Shown here piece by piece: positions 46,802 to 58,075 of a stretch of DNA of 64,000 nt. Made by a program: the position numbers and the translations under genes. Source of the DNA: Eumeta japonica (Eukaryota > Arthropoda > Insecta > Lepidoptera > Psychidae); assembly GCA_005406025.1 (NCBI GenBank), contig BGZK01001222.1, forward strand, positions 62,001 through 126,000. Direction: 5' to 3'. How positions within the stretch are numbered: the first letter of the stretch is position 1; the number at the start of each line of letters is the position of its first letter. The notes below the pieces were generated by a model. The model did no database searches and was not told the DNA's origin. It worked only from the letters and a program-made list of their open reading frames with translations.

Positions 46802-47779
46802 GTTTTATATTTTTTTTTTTTTGTAAAATTTTTATTTACCTTTAGTTCTGTTTCAATAATAAACTAATATTGCTTTCTCGCCATTAGTGGTGTCCACGTC
46901 GTGTCTTGTTGTAATAATCGAGAAAATTTTTTTATCGATTAAGAATAATAAATTATAAATTCAAGTTGTGTGATTCTCATAAACGCTGTAAAATAGTTCA
47001 ATGTGATATGAATTTTTTTTTTTCGTCAATACTGCCGTTTGATATTTTACGTCCGTCATATTGGTTTTATTACAATTATACTTCACCTTAATAACACAAT
47101 TATAATAACTTTATAACATCTTTATTATTACTGTCGAAAATTTAACTGAGAATGGTTACTAGCCAACTTTAAATAGTTATATAGCTTAAGTGGTCATTTA
47201 AAATGAAAAATGATTAGAGAAACCTAAAGTGATTTTGAAAGACCAATTCAATGATATCCTACTTGATATAATTCATCGATTTTCATTTGTTTTCTTTTTC
47301 ACAATATAGCGTCTGAATGCCATCGTATTAAATTTTAATTACTATCATATCTTTAGTGACACTCACATGATTAAGGAAAATTGATTTACTTAAAAATTAT
47401 CAAAACGGCCCAAACGTTTGGTATCAAGAGTGCTACAAAGGAGCATACATATGTACATATATAGGGCGATAAACACATTACACTCCTCTGCGTAACACAG
47501 TTGGATAAAAAGATCAGTTTGTAATGGGAGTGTCCCAATTGAAGGAAACTTCTGAAGACTCACAAGTGCTTGAAGAGTTGCTGAAATAGAAATAAAAAAA
47601 ATCTACTGGCAAATTAATGTGATTTCTTAAGATTTCTCGTGAACTATTATAGCTTTAGTTTTTAAGTTGTATAATATGGTCATGTTTGGCATTATAAGGT
47701 CAAATTAGTGTTAGAATTGAAGAGAAGGGGGTGTCTTAAATCATCTACCAGCATTTACTTCGTGTAGATAATTTTTTTC
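46802..47779. other. AT-rich, no gene; weak old-repeat sequence
   Basis: 47025-47070 (TCGTCAATACTGCCGTTTG, TTTACGTCCGTCATATTGG) resembles 24715-24760. Otherwise nothing. Confidence 0.4.
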
Positions 47780-48110
47780 TATGATTTGTCACTCAAAACC
47801 GTTTTTGACCATAGAGATTGTATATATTTTCATACCCGCCATTTAAAAGTTTTTATTTTGATAACCTACTCGAAGGACAAAAAAAAATAATTTATATTTA
47901 GCCCGTACATTAAAACGCTCAAAATCCGCCATTTCGATTCTTTTAAAGTATTATGTACTCGCCCCATCAAGATGAATATAATGATGTGTCATTTATTAAT
48001 ATCGGTTGAGCTGTTGATTAGTTATGTGCGGACATAGGAACTAACATACATACATACATACAGGTCAAATACATAACCCTCCTTTTGAGTTTCGCCTCAG
48101 TCGGATAAAA
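47780..48110 (+). repeat. Dispersed lepidopteran repeat with CATACATACATACA tail
   Basis: Two 'CCGCCATTT' blocks (about 47838 and 47927), TTTTAAAGTATTATGTACTC, AATATCGGTTGAGCTGTTGA, a (CATA)n run at 48044-48060, and AATACATAACCCTCCTTTTG ending in CAGTCGGATAAAAAGG. The order of blocks is that of a common lepidopteran non-coding repeat; its tail alone occurs at 26525-26600. Confidence 0.65.
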
Positions 48111-48955
48111 AGGTCGATGATGCGACACTTTGGGACGCAATGTAGCTGCTGAGTCCGGGCACGTGTGCAGTTAACAGCGGGAACGACGTTGTGCGCCGGC
48201 GTTAGTACTTAAACGGTTTTAAAACCTTAGAATGGAAAACATGTATTTAACCCCTAACGCTATCTTATGTACGGCTTAAACAAGGCGCACTCCGACACTT
48301 TGTTGTGCTGGTTAAGCTTAAAATATATAATGGCGTGGCTTGAAAATGACATTTAAATTGGCTAACAGCTATATATGAAGTCCGTGAAGAACTTTGAAGA
48401 CATTAGTTGTTTAGCCCCTTTTCGTATTTGCTTAAAATAAATCATAAAAACATAAATTAAACAAATATCAAATTAAAACATACAGATTCTACTACGGCCT
48501 AGGACTAACTCCTAAAATAAAATAAAATAAAATTTAAATAAAATTTATAGTTTTGCACGTATATTTGGGCTAAATTAGTTTTTGTAAAGGTTTTCTTTTG
48601 TAAATAAGTAAATAGAAATTGTATTTAAACATTTTATCGTAAATTTTATGAGGTATTATTTAATATATATAATACTACCGTGTTTACTATAGAAAACGCT
48701 GGTTACAAATCTACAAATACGTGAAAAAAATAATCGACAATTACACATACAACACTGAATTAAAATCAAACGTGATACAATACATCTTTAACATTATAAA
48801 TGATTTATCGCTTAAATGAATTTTGCATTTGCATCAAGCTATTTGTATGAGGGGACTATGGTAGAACCTAATAAGTACTAAATTACTAAATTTTCGCAAA
48901 AAAATAATAGCTTTTTTAACGAGTAAAAACCGCAATAGCCGTTCTTCCAACAGAG
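48111..48955. other. No gene seen
   Basis: 48110-48220 is moderately GC-rich (GTCCGGGCACGTGTGCAG, TTGTGCGCCGGCGTTAG) and may be a small island; the rest is AT-rich. Confidence 0.45.
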
Positions 48956-49145
48956 AACAACTATAAATAGCAATAAGCCGCTGGCGCCGGGGCTTTTTCC
49001 TTTCTTTCAATTTTCTCGTTTCTTGTTGCGTGGGCGCGCGCGGAACAGGGCTGAAAATTGGACTGTCAATTTCTTCTTAATTAAAAGAAGACGTGACGAA
49101 CGCGCCGATGCTGAGAGGATTTCGGTAACTTAATTGAAACTTAAT
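48956..49145. promoter_or_regulatory. GC-rich island 8
   Basis: GCCGCTGGCGCCGGGGC and CGTGGGCGCGCGCGGAAC with TTCTTCTTAATTAAAAGAAG between GC-rich parts and GGTAACTTAATTGAAACTTA at the end. Same style as islands 5 and 7. No exon-like frame. Confidence 0.35.
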
Positions 49146-49975
49146 TCAAAGTTTTGAATTTGTTCGCCATGTTTTTTTTAAACATTTTCCCTTTCTATTG
49201 GCGTAAGTTGTCATCGCTTGAGCACGATGCGATTGGATGGGGTGGAAATCGACAAAAATGCTTGTTTTAGCTGTTGTTTGTATTTTTTTGTTTGTCACTC
49301 ACCAATTTTTATTCGTAAAATCGTAATTTAAATATAGTTTGATGTTAACATAATATTATATACATATTTAAGGTTCGTAAATTGTTAATTATATTCTGTT
49401 ACTGATGTTAATCATCATGTATATTATTACAATAGGCTGGAAATGTTCGCATCCATTTTGCAGATATAAATTTTATGTCATAGATAATTGCTTGCACTAC
49501 CCGTCAATAATAATTATAGGTAGGTAGGTAAATGAATTATTGCTTTTGCCTTTAAAAAAAATAATCAATAACATTACATATAATATAATTATTTATTAGT
49601 TATCTGGTGACTAAATCTTATGATATAATAATATCTCGATGTTTGTTCGAGACAAACCCTGAAACTATTTAACTAATCATAACGAAATTTCGATTGTGTG
49701 TGTAATTTACTCCAACTCGAGAGATAAGATAATTTTTATACTAAAAGGTGATGTTATTGTCGAGATCTATTTTTGTTTATTAATGTCAAAGAAATTGTTT
49801 TTTTTTGTTTTTCCTTTTCTGATTTCTCCTGGAAAAATACATAGAACCATACATTTTTATTTCCCAAGACCCTCGCTTCTCAATTGGCAGAAGACGGATT
49901 AACAGAAATATTGTTCGCCAAATCGCATTACGTTAAATTTATATTTATTACTGTTCCCTAAAACAACAATATTAT
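49146..49975. other. AT-rich, no gene seen
   Basis: No coding signal; (TAGG)3 at 49518-49530. Confidence 0.5.
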
Positions 49976-50520
49976 GTAGATTTGGACCGGTAGCGATATT
50001 GATAAAAACGAGATGTGGACCAGAATCGAAAACCGGGACCGGGACTAGAATCGAAAACGGCACCGGGGGCAAAATAATTGAGTGTAGGATAGGATTCAGA
50101 ATCAAGAACTTGATTGGGATCGTAGTACAAAATATGAAGGAATTCAAATATATAAAAATTAATGTTTGTACGTTTATCTCATTTGCGTTCATAAACCATT
50201 GACTCGATTAGGATAAAACTTTGATATTATGTTGTTCGAACCTCAGGAAGATTTATGAAAAAAAAATTAGAATTTGTCCCATATTTCATCTATGTATTTC
50301 TACAACTAAACCGAACTATTGAACCGATTCTGAAAATTCTTTTACTAGTAGCTACAATATTCCTCATTAAATTAAGCTTCTAACATTTTCCCCCGGCTTG
50401 ATCCATGTATTTCAATTCCAAAGACGATTTTTAATATTCCTGTTATTCTTATAGAAAGCTACACTATGCCCGAATAATATAGCTTTTTTCTATTTTGATA
50501 CTAGCATTCAACGCTAGTTT
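49976..50520 (+). repeat. Helitron-like repeat with hexamer minisatellite (copy at 50.0 kb)
   Basis: 49983-50130 is a purine-rich array of six-base units (GACCAGAATCGAAAACCGGG, GACTAGAATCGAAAACGGCA). 50270-50500 follows with ACTAAACCGAACTATTGAAC, CCGATTCTGAAAATTC and AAAGCTACACTATGCCCGAA, the body of a common non-autonomous repeat. Short frames on both strands (49899-50202) translate the array as charged low-complexity sequence. Confidence 0.65.
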
Positions 50521-50860
50521 TTTCGAAACCAGAATTGTGACTGGTAGTGGAAACAGAATTAAAAGTGGGACGAGGAACAGGATCAAGAACGAGATCAATA
50601 TACAGAATCTAAAGCGGGATCAGTATCGAAATTGAAAGCGGAACTGGGGTGAAAAACGAGTGTGGGGTCGGGATCACAATCAAAACTGTGAACGAGATCG
50701 AAGTCGAAAACGAGACCGGGGTTGAATTGACATCGATCAATACAAAAGATGAAGAAATTTATCCTATGCCCGCGCTAGCGGAGGTGCGGGCATTAACTAT
50801 ATGGCTAAGCTGTATATAAGAAAGGGCAGATCGACGACTGCCGGGCAGCTAATAAAATAT
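50521..50860 (+). repeat. Second hexamer minisatellite array and repeat end
   Basis: 50530-50740 carries AACAGGATCAAGAACGAGAT, AAGCGGGATCAGTATCGAAA and GAGTGTGGGGTCGGGATCAC units. It is followed by TATGCCCGCGCTAGCGGAGG..GGGCAT (a small hairpin at 50765-50792) and CGACGACTGCCGGGCAGCTA, a typical repeat terminus. Confidence 0.65.
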
Positions 50861-50864
50861 AGAA

Positions 50865-51264
50865 TACTTTTCTCGTGACGGCGCTTCGATTCAACTTTTA
50901 TGATGTCGTCCTACACCTATCTAACTTACGTCATTGTAATAACTCGATAATTTTTAAAGCTTATTTAGCCGCGATTGTTTTCCTTTTAATTTCGTTATAT
51001 AGTACTGCCGTAAAACTCCACACCATGCGACAGACGAGAAAGAAAAACCATCCGCACTTTATGTGTAAGGGCGGTACCTTAAAAACATATACTTAAAAAT
51101 TTTATTCTACCGCTTTGTTAGTGTGATTATTATGTATACCCATACCAAGTTACAGCGTTCTAGCACTACATGTGTCTGAAATAGGCCACCCACAGACAAA
51201 CATACGAACGAACACACAGACATGTCAAAGCTATAAGGGTTCCTTGTTGACTCCGGAACTCTAA
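50865..51264 (+). mobile_element. Family N element (copy 3), right half only
   Basis: Shares with copy 2 the blocks TTTCCTTTTAA..T..TTATAT.. TACTGCCGT, GGGCGGTACCTTAAAAA, TTTTATTCTACCGCTTTGTT and the 3' tip AAGGGTTCCTTGTTGACTCC then GGAACTC. The left half, including the GTCGGGCCACGCGC tip, is absent. Confidence 0.75.
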
Positions 51265-51600
51265 AATGTAATAACCATTTTGAGTAGGTAAAAAAAAATA
51301 TTAGTAAAATAAATATTTTGTGTGCGTCATTAGCTCGAGTCCACCTAGTGATTACATTACACCACTGTATATAGAGCGAAATAAAAGTTTTGCACACCGG
51401 TTGTAAATATTTTCATTTTCAAATTTACATTTTTTTAAATTAAAAAATTGTTTTATTGACATTTAATTGTTTGTCAGTTATTTAATGATAAAATCTGAGT
51501 TAGTTGTCCGTAAAAAAGGTGGAATTATAAGACGTGGGCAAATTCTAGGTGATGATGATGACATTAATATTCAAATGTCAAGAAATATTGTTATGTCTTA
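51265..51600. other. No gene seen
   Basis: AT-rich, perhaps including the outer end of the mariner that follows, but I cannot fix its terminal repeat. Confidence 0.4.
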
Positions 51601-51639
51601 ATTCTCCAAAACTCATTTCCGAGCATAAATAGGCTCGTA

Positions 51640-52690
51640 TTGACTGGTACGTAGAACGCACTGACAATTTTTCGAATTGGAAAAAATTACTATGAATGGT
51701 CAAAAACGAATTTATTGTTTCTCATAATAATATCCTTTAGCATAAATGTACTTTTTCATATAAACAAACCAATTTTGAAAACATTTACGTCACTCTGTCC
51801 TGGTGACCTCGAAAACACGTTTATCATAATATTCGACAGTCTTTTCTGGTGATGACAATCGTTGACTGCGTAATTGGTTCTTAATTCTTGCATATAAAAA
51901 AAAGTCACAAGGTGCCAAGTCGGGATTTTATGCAAGATTACTAATAAGTTCTACGGTTTTCTTCTTCAATAATTGCTTTGTCTTTTTGACCGTGTGAAAA
52001 ACTAGCGTGAAAGATGATACGACGTTTACGGCTATTTTAATGGAATTCGTCAATAACTTCCGGCAAATAGATGGTCGTGTACTAATCCCTATTCACAGTA
52101 CGACAATTCTCCAAAGCCACGTGTCCAGTTTTATTAAAAAAAGAAGCAGTCATCCGTTTAGTTGCACTTCGCTCGCGTGGCACTTTGATTGATTTCAGCT
52201 CATCTCAATAGACCCATACAATCGATTCTGCTTTTTTTTTGGGGTCGTAGCGATAAATCCATGTTTCTTCACCTGTTACTATGTTTCACACCAAATTTGA
52301 CGTCCCTTCCTTGAACTGATAAGCATGGCATTGCACTAAGTGACTTGGTTCGCATTTTGAACTGTAGTCATATTGTGTGGGGTCCATCTTAAGCTTTTTC
52401 ATACCCATACCAATCTGTTTCGATCATACAACGTCCATTATCAATATTTTTTGTTGTTGACAGCGGTGAAAGGGCAAACATCACAAAATTCGTCACTGAG
52501 ATTGACTCGATCGTGCTTGAATTCTACGAACCAGTTATAAATTGTCGTCTTACATGTTGCTCCATCGCTAAAAGCAGTTCGAAGCCGAATGAGGCTCTGG
52601 TGAGCTGTCAAATAACATTTAAAATCGTACAAAATCATACGACGAGCATTTTCACGACTTAAATCCATAATGACGAAGACACGCAATTTT
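51640..52690 (-). mobile_element. Mariner element, family C, transposase pseudogene
   Basis: Minus strand. The N-terminal part is intact from a Met at codon 52668: MDLSRENARRMILYDFKC, LTAHQSLIRLRTAFSDG, then TTIYNWFVEFKHDRVNLSDE (helix-turn-helix region, ending at 52441). After frameshifts: RCMIETD, NMDLSLRPQKKSRIDCMGLL (remnant of the first catalytic region), KTGHVALENCRTVN, YTTICLPEVIDEFH, RRIIFHASFSH, and towards the end degraded C-terminal sequence. It belongs to a different mariner group from families A and B (its start MDLSREN and YNWFVEFK are distinctive). Many stops; the terminal inverted repeats were not identified, so element limits are those of the coding remains. Confidence 0.85.
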
Positions 52691-53765
52691 TAAAATGACG
52701 CCGCAACATAATATCAAATGACAGTTACATGAAACAAACTGTATTCTACAGCCAAAGAGATCTCTTTTCAAATGCAGTAATTACATTTTAAATATTATTT
52801 ATGTGAGTGGCCAGTTCCAGAAACGTATAGTGCGCTCCGCGTACAAAAAAATATTGTTAAAGTAAAATAACGGACGGTTAAATGATATTCACAATATTAT
52901 GCCAGCAGTCTAAACATGTATTTATTGTTACGATCCATAAAGAAGACAACAGTCTCGTGAATAGACTTTCAAAGCTGCTAATAAATCACGAATTTTGAAT
53001 CACGCGAGTAGAATGGGTAAAACAATAATTGCTTTTCGATTGGTTTCTTAGCTAATAGCTAATAAACAATCACGCTCGGGAACAGGTTTTCTTTCAAATC
53101 TTAAAACAGCTCTTAAAAGTTGAAACTTTTTAGACACGTTCCGTTTAAAACAGAAAATATTTTTTAATATTCATCTATAACCGTAGGCATTCTATTCACC
53201 AAAAAACTTGGCGTATACTTCAAATTTTAGGCGTTTTGCAAGGATACTCTGGGACGATTATTAACACTAATGCATCGTTGAAACTTAGGATACGCATATA
53301 GTATAGTTTTTAGTTTAACATCGGTTTGAAATTTTGTATATAGGTACATTCACGAAAGTTGAGCGTTCACGGATACCACAAGTAAAAGTTTAATAACACA
53401 TAATAAGGATTTCTAAGTGTACATTTTTTTTAATATACCACATTTCTATATTATTTTGACTTTATTAGTGTTCTACTAATAAGTAATTATCTATAGAGTG
53501 GCAATTTTAAATATTATAAGATGAATAAGCTTTTGCCTTAGTTAATGCTAAAAAGCTCATCACGAGTAGGGAAAAAAAATTATAGCCACAAGCTTGTTGA
53601 AATTAATATAATAAGTTAGCTACAAATATAGTTCATATATTGCACATAGAGCTCTTTCCTCTCGAAGTATTATTTATTTTGATACTATTGCATAATTTCA
53701 ATTATTTCTGTAAAAAACTCTTTTTGAACTTGAAATTTGCTCGATTTGAATTTTTAAACTGCTTT
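52691..53765. other. AT-rich, no gene seen
   Basis: No supported feature. Confidence 0.5.
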
Positions 53766-53767
53766 AT

Positions 53768-53880
53768 TTAGTCAAATAAGTGAAAGAGTTTGTATACTTG
53801 GGTAGTCTGTTTACAAATGTTGGTAAACATGATGCAGATATCAAAAGGAGAGTGAATGCGGGAACGAAAATTAATATCCC
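53768..53880 (+). pseudogene. RTE-like LINE fragment (copy 4)
   Basis: Plus-strand translation VKEFVYLGSLFTNVGKHDAD continuing into IKRRVNAGTKIN is a very clear 30-residue piece of the same LINE ORF as copies 1-3 and 5, in one frame without a stop. Nothing recognisable precedes or follows, so this is a small isolated remnant. Confidence 0.85.
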
Positions 53881-54585
53881 TCCGGTTTGTACGGTACGGT
53901 ACCGTTAGTGTACAAAATAACATAACTACCTATTAAAATGCATAATCTCAGTGTGATTTAAATTTACGCCTATTTTAAACAAATTGCATAACTTATATAC
54001 TTATATTACTTCCTTAGCATTCGCTCGTGTGAACTAAGAATGAATTCTTTTTTTTATGTCGAGTAGTCATTAGTAATAAAACAATATTCAAGGAAGAATG
54101 AGTTCAACTTCGGTCTCAGATCGAAATCGCAAGCAGTACTTGAATCGGGCCCAAAACAGTAAGATCATTGTGTAACAAAAGAAATACGGCAGTACGAGTG
54201 TTATTTATGAAGGGTATGGGTTCTTTTGGGATAATTTCATGACAGCTGAATCGAAGGCGGAGCCGGGATCTAGATTGAGACCGAAATTGGAATCAAGAGC
54301 GAGACCGCCGCTGACGACGAGCCGCGGCTGAGTTAATATTAGAAAATACGCTATTTAAGTTCAAAGCATTTTTTTGTGGTTAACTAAAGACAAATAGTTA
54401 ATTAGGTATCAGAGCATTTTTATAGAATAATATATATTTTGTGTGATTAATTCATCAAACACAAAGATTCAGTTGGACTCTGTATGTTTTATAATATGCA
54501 GCGATGAAATTAAACGTTTACAAATTATAAATCACACAAAAGGAAGTCTATCAAAAATGCATCACATCTTAAATCGAATCTCTCA
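53881..54585. repeat. Hexamer minisatellite traces, otherwise no gene
   Basis: 54110-54330 has GTCTCAGATCGAAATCGCAA and GAGCCGGGATCTAGATTGAGACCG-like units related to the arrays at 24.3 and 50 kb. The remainder is AT-rich. Confidence 0.5.
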
Positions 54586-54589
54586 TCGA

Positions 54590-54870
54590 ATGCAGTTCAC
54601 GGCGCCGCAGAATTCATTTCGGACCGGTGTTAATATCGGAGACGCGGCCCGGCGCGCCGCGGCCGCCGCCTTTGTGCCCCGATAAATCAGGAGAGATGAC
54701 GCCGCGCGCGCCGGCCGTCGGCGGCGCGCGCTGGGTGGTCGCCGGCTATTTCACGGCGACGTCAGCCACGAATAAAATCAGCCCAATAACTCCTCGAGGG
54801 ATAGCTAACAATCACGGGCGAATCACATCGCCGTCCGTTTTGTTGTTATGGCGTCGATAGTGTCTGCTTT
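54590..54870. promoter_or_regulatory. GC-rich island 9
   Basis: GGACCGGTGTTAATATCGGA, then a strongly GC-rich core (GCCCGGCGCGCCGCGGCCGC), CGATAAATCAGGAGAGATGA, GGCTATTTCACGGCGACGTC and AACTCCTCGAGGGATAGC. GACGTCA is a CRE-like site. A short imperfect duplication TGTTATGGCGTCGATAGTG / TGTTATGTCGTCGATAGTG occurs at 54843 and 54872. Frames 54443-54860 cross the core but have low-complexity composition. Confidence 0.4.
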
Positions 54871-55028
54871 GTTGTTATGTCGTCGATAGTGCCTGCTTTT
54901 ATCCGAGCTTTACGATAATGCCGTATTTTATGCTTGTAGTTAACAAATTGGAAGAAGGTATGTAAAGGCGAAGACCTAGATATGCGAGTACATGTGAAGT
55001 GTACGATGATTATCTGTAATTCTAACGG

Positions 55029-55142
55029 CCGTATTCATGAACAACACTATATACTTCTAAATTTCAAATTTTTGCATACAAAATAATATTCACAGTAAAC
55101 GCATAGCGTTAGTGAGCGCATATTGTCGTTCATGAATACAAT
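55029..55142. mobile_element. MITE with GTATTCATGAAC terminal repeats
   Basis: GTATTCATGAAC at 55031-55042 and GTTCATGAATAC at 55129-55140 are exact inverted copies; the next ten bases inward also mostly pair (ACACTAT on the left, ATATTGTC on the right). Length about 110 bp. I recall similar 'GTATTCATGAA' MITEs from Lepidoptera. Confidence 0.75.
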
Positions 55143-55189
55143 TGTCAGATATATATCTAAGTAAAAGACCTTTTAAGGATAAAACTTTT

Positions 55190-55432
55190 AATCTCTTTTT
55201 TTATGGCATTATCGAGAGGCAAACGAGCAGGAGAGTTATCAGAGTATCTACTCTGTGACCATCTGGTCACTGCTGATCATGGTTACACCCATAGCCCCAA
55301 AGAAGTTACCAGTGTGTTGCCGGCCTATTGGGAAGGAATAAGATATCTAATGGTGGGCCATCGAAACTTTCACTTACTAGACGAAAACCAACAGCGAAAG
55401 CTGCTACTTCACGTCCAAATTCTGTAAGAGTG
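55190..55432 (+). repeat. Lepidopteran interspersed repeat (GAGGCAAACGAGCAGG type)
   Basis: TTTTTATGGCATTATCGAGA, GGCAAACGAGCAGGAGAG, then GTGTTGCCGGCCTATTGG and GAAGGAATAAGATATC follow the order of a very common lepidopteran SINE-like repeat. The 74-codon open frame over it is accidental. Confidence 0.72.
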
Positions 55433-56640
55433 TGGTATTTTACCGGTCGAGTCGACCATTTTTATGCTGTAACTAAATTGTCTACATTATAGCTCTACCA
55501 CAGTAACTACAAATCTCTTATTAATTTCTTATTGTTATGAAAACATCTTAAATTTTATTCACTAATTATTAATGGTAGAAAAAAAATACATAAAATGTAA
55601 ATATGACGTACATTCATTTTAGGAAACAATATTTATTTTCGTACACGTTTAGTTATATTTAATGTATCGATATTTGAAGAAGTTTTAAAAACACAACCAT
55701 TAACATTTATAAAATAACTCTTAATGTAGGCTTGTTACCATAAAGCAAAAGTAGATATTTCCGTTTGATTTATTATACCCTAATATTGTGCCGTCACAGG
55801 GCAGATTCGCCTTGATAAATATTAATGATACGTAGCTTATTAGTAGCTCAGCATTAAATCTCTACAAACTTTCTTGAAATATAAAAGAATTATCTGAATT
55901 TGTGTTTTCGGTTTTCAACTGCTAAATAGTGTTCAGAATTTTATGACCCCCTCGTTTTCCACTCGCTTGGTTGGGCTCAAATTAAATTTTCGTAATGATC
56001 GATTGCAATCCCTCTCTTAATATTGTTTTTTGATTGTTTGAAAGTTTTTGCGCGCAACGATCAAGTAATATTAAAATTGGATTTTGTAAATTTACAACAC
56101 AACTTATATCAATCCGATTTAGAAAAGTTACAAAACATTTGTTCAATTTTATTAAATATCTATCGGAAATTTGTTTAGCAGTATTACAACTATTGTAATG
56201 TTTGAAGTAATACTTCTTTTGGGGTGTTATTAAAAAAATGATGAATGAATTTTTATCGGGGTGGCACAATGAAACTACAGTATGAAGTTGTTCGTTCACT
56301 ATTTAGCGACAAACTTCAGACCACTGATGTGCCAATAAGCTTTGCTATTAGATGGCGCTTATATTTGTAAGAAATTTATATTATTCATTGAATCATTGTT
56401 TTTAAATCTTTCTCTTTAACTTATACTGTAAAAAACAAGTCCTAAAACCGTGTTGAGTAATGTAATACGGCCGATGCATTACAAAATGCTTAGACCATCA
56501 TGTCATGGTAAAAAGAAAATCTAATTGTTTAATTAACCAACGGTTAAAAAAAAATTACACCTGTAAAAAAAAAAAATATTTTTTGGTGGAATTACAATGT
56601 ATCATGTAATTTTTAAATACGTATTTTAAAAACAATAAAA
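55433..56640. other. AT-rich, no gene seen
   Basis: The 105-codon minus-strand frame at 55982-56299 is uninterrupted but shows no domain or repeat similarity I can name; kept out as unsupported. Confidence 0.45.
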
Positions 56641-56641
56641 T

Positions 56642-56697
56642 ACGCTACCCATCAGTGTTTGACATCCGTAGAGATGTCAAACACTGATGTGTAGCGT
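56642..56697. repeat. Near-perfect inverted repeat, 25-bp arms
   Basis: Arms 56642-56666 and 56673-56697 pair with one mismatch around a 6-base loop (CGTAGA). It abuts the LINE remnant that begins at about 56700. Confidence 0.94.
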
Positions 56698-56699
56698 TA

Positions 56700-57130
56700 C
56701 TGAGGCTAATCAACCTATTCATGGATAGTTGTCTGTCTGATTTAAAAGAGTATAGATGTGGACTAAGAATGGATGCGAAAGTATATGAGCGCACGCATAT
56801 TTGTCTGTATATAACGACGCTTATGTACGGCAACGAAAGTTGGGCGTGACAGAAGAAACAAGAAAGTAAAATCGGTGCGGTGGAAATGTAATTCGTATGC
56901 AGTTTATGAAGTATCTTCGAAAGATACATACAGGATTAGTGATGCCAGGGAATGCAGTGCTGTGAAGTAAGATGTGGTGCTTAAAGTAGTAAAAGGTGTG
57001 TTGTGGTGGTTTAACCATACGAAAAGAATGAATGAAAGTAGACTGACGACACAAACCTATAGAGTATGAGTGTAATGGAAGATTCGACAAGAGCTGCTCT
57101 AGAGATATCAGGATCATATAAAAGAGCCGT
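56700..57130 (+). pseudogene. RTE-like LINE remnant (copy 5)
   Basis: Plus strand. MDSCLSDLKEYRCGLRMD at 56719 on, a deletion (the FADD-containing catalytic core and the following region are missing), then TTLMYGNESWA with a stop, QKKQESKIGAVEM, and after decay DVVLKVVKGVLWWFNHTKRM continuing into NESRLTTQTYRV (near 56960-57060), DHIKEPF near 57112. The longest of the five remnants and the one that shows the order of segments best. Minus-strand frames of 86-98 codons over this area are shadows. Confidence 0.85.
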
Positions 57131-57439
57131 TTTAGGGATATATAAATTAAAAATTGCCGAAACGGTCAAGTTAATATGAAATGATTGATTAATAAATGTC
57201 AGTGTAGTAAAAAGACACACGCAAAGTTTGTGGCTCTTCTGGAAAATAGGCTTCAGTTTATAAAAGAACATTAATGAAATATTTCTTTAATGCTTAAAAT
57301 ATGATACTGGGACATGGGATAGGTATTACACATATAAAAAGAAATAAATCTCAGCGTTAACCAGTGAAAAATAATTTGTTTACAGAAACGTGAAAGTAAA
57401 AAATGTTTCACTTTACCAGAAAATAAAAAAAAACTAGAA
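57131..57439. other. No gene seen
   Basis: AT-rich spacer between the LINE and the next GC-rich block. Confidence 0.5.
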
Positions 57440-58075
57440 CACAATTTATCGAGCAGCGCGACGCGACGAGAACTCGACGCGCCAATCTGCGAATGCGTAT
57501 GCCGCCTGACAGACGGCTCCGGAGGCTGGCTGGAGGCCGGCCGTGATCCTATCGCTGGAGTTTAAGAGCTATTTTTCTCTTAAATCCAAACAAATGAGGC
57601 GCCATTAGATGGAGTGAGAGAGCGCTTAATCTATTTCTGACGAGTTCGGTGACGCCGACAAAGACAAATCGACATCGGCCTACCCACACGGCGCGGCCGT
57701 ACCACTGTTTCAATTCCACTTTTATTTGCGGATTAACTTCTTATTAGTCATCGGGAGCGAGCGCTATCGGCCGCGCCCGAGCCTTATGAATGGCTCAATT
57801 ATTTCGCGTACTCGGCCGAAATTCGTCTCGAGATAGCGGCAGCCTCAGCTGGGGCGTGTTGAGTGTTCGGGGCTGGAGGCGCGGGGTGCGCGCTAATTTA
57901 TGTGGCGGCCTCTCGTCTGCACTATCAATTGACAGGTGAAATGTTTGTTTAAATAGCAACATTTGCGGCGCATTAGACGAGAGAAATTGGCTAGTCAAAA
58001 ATATTTTACGTTACGAAATTGTCGAGGCGACGTTATATTAAATAGGGGCGCTTGTGTGATTGACTTAGCAAAGAG
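57440..58075. promoter_or_regulatory. GC-rich island 10 (largest; best enhancer candidate)
   Basis: About 600 bases of near-balanced to GC-rich, low-repeat sequence: CGGACGGC-type start, TGGAGTTTAAGAGCTATTTT, CAAATGAGGCGCCATTAGAT, TTTATTTGCGGATTAACTTC, TTATTAGTCATCGGGAGC, AATGGCTCAATTATTTCGCG, GCGCTAATTTATGTGGCG, ATCAATTGACAGGTGAAATG (E-box CAGGTG) and GGCGCATTAGACGAGAG. Many homeodomain and GGATTA cores and no exon-like frame. This texture is that of conserved developmental regulatory DNA. Confidence 0.45.

Noticed and set aside
46802..47780. CRISPR-like or regularly spaced repeats
   Set aside because: No regularly spaced identical repeats occur here or anywhere in the window; the sequence is eukaryotic.
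55203..55427. 74-codon frame MALSRGKRAGELSEYLL...
   Set aside because: It translates the GAGGCAAACGAGCAGG-type lepidopteran repeat.
55982..56299. 105-codon minus-strand frame
   Set aside because: No domain, no codon or composition signal above the AT-rich background, no upstream promoter-like context.
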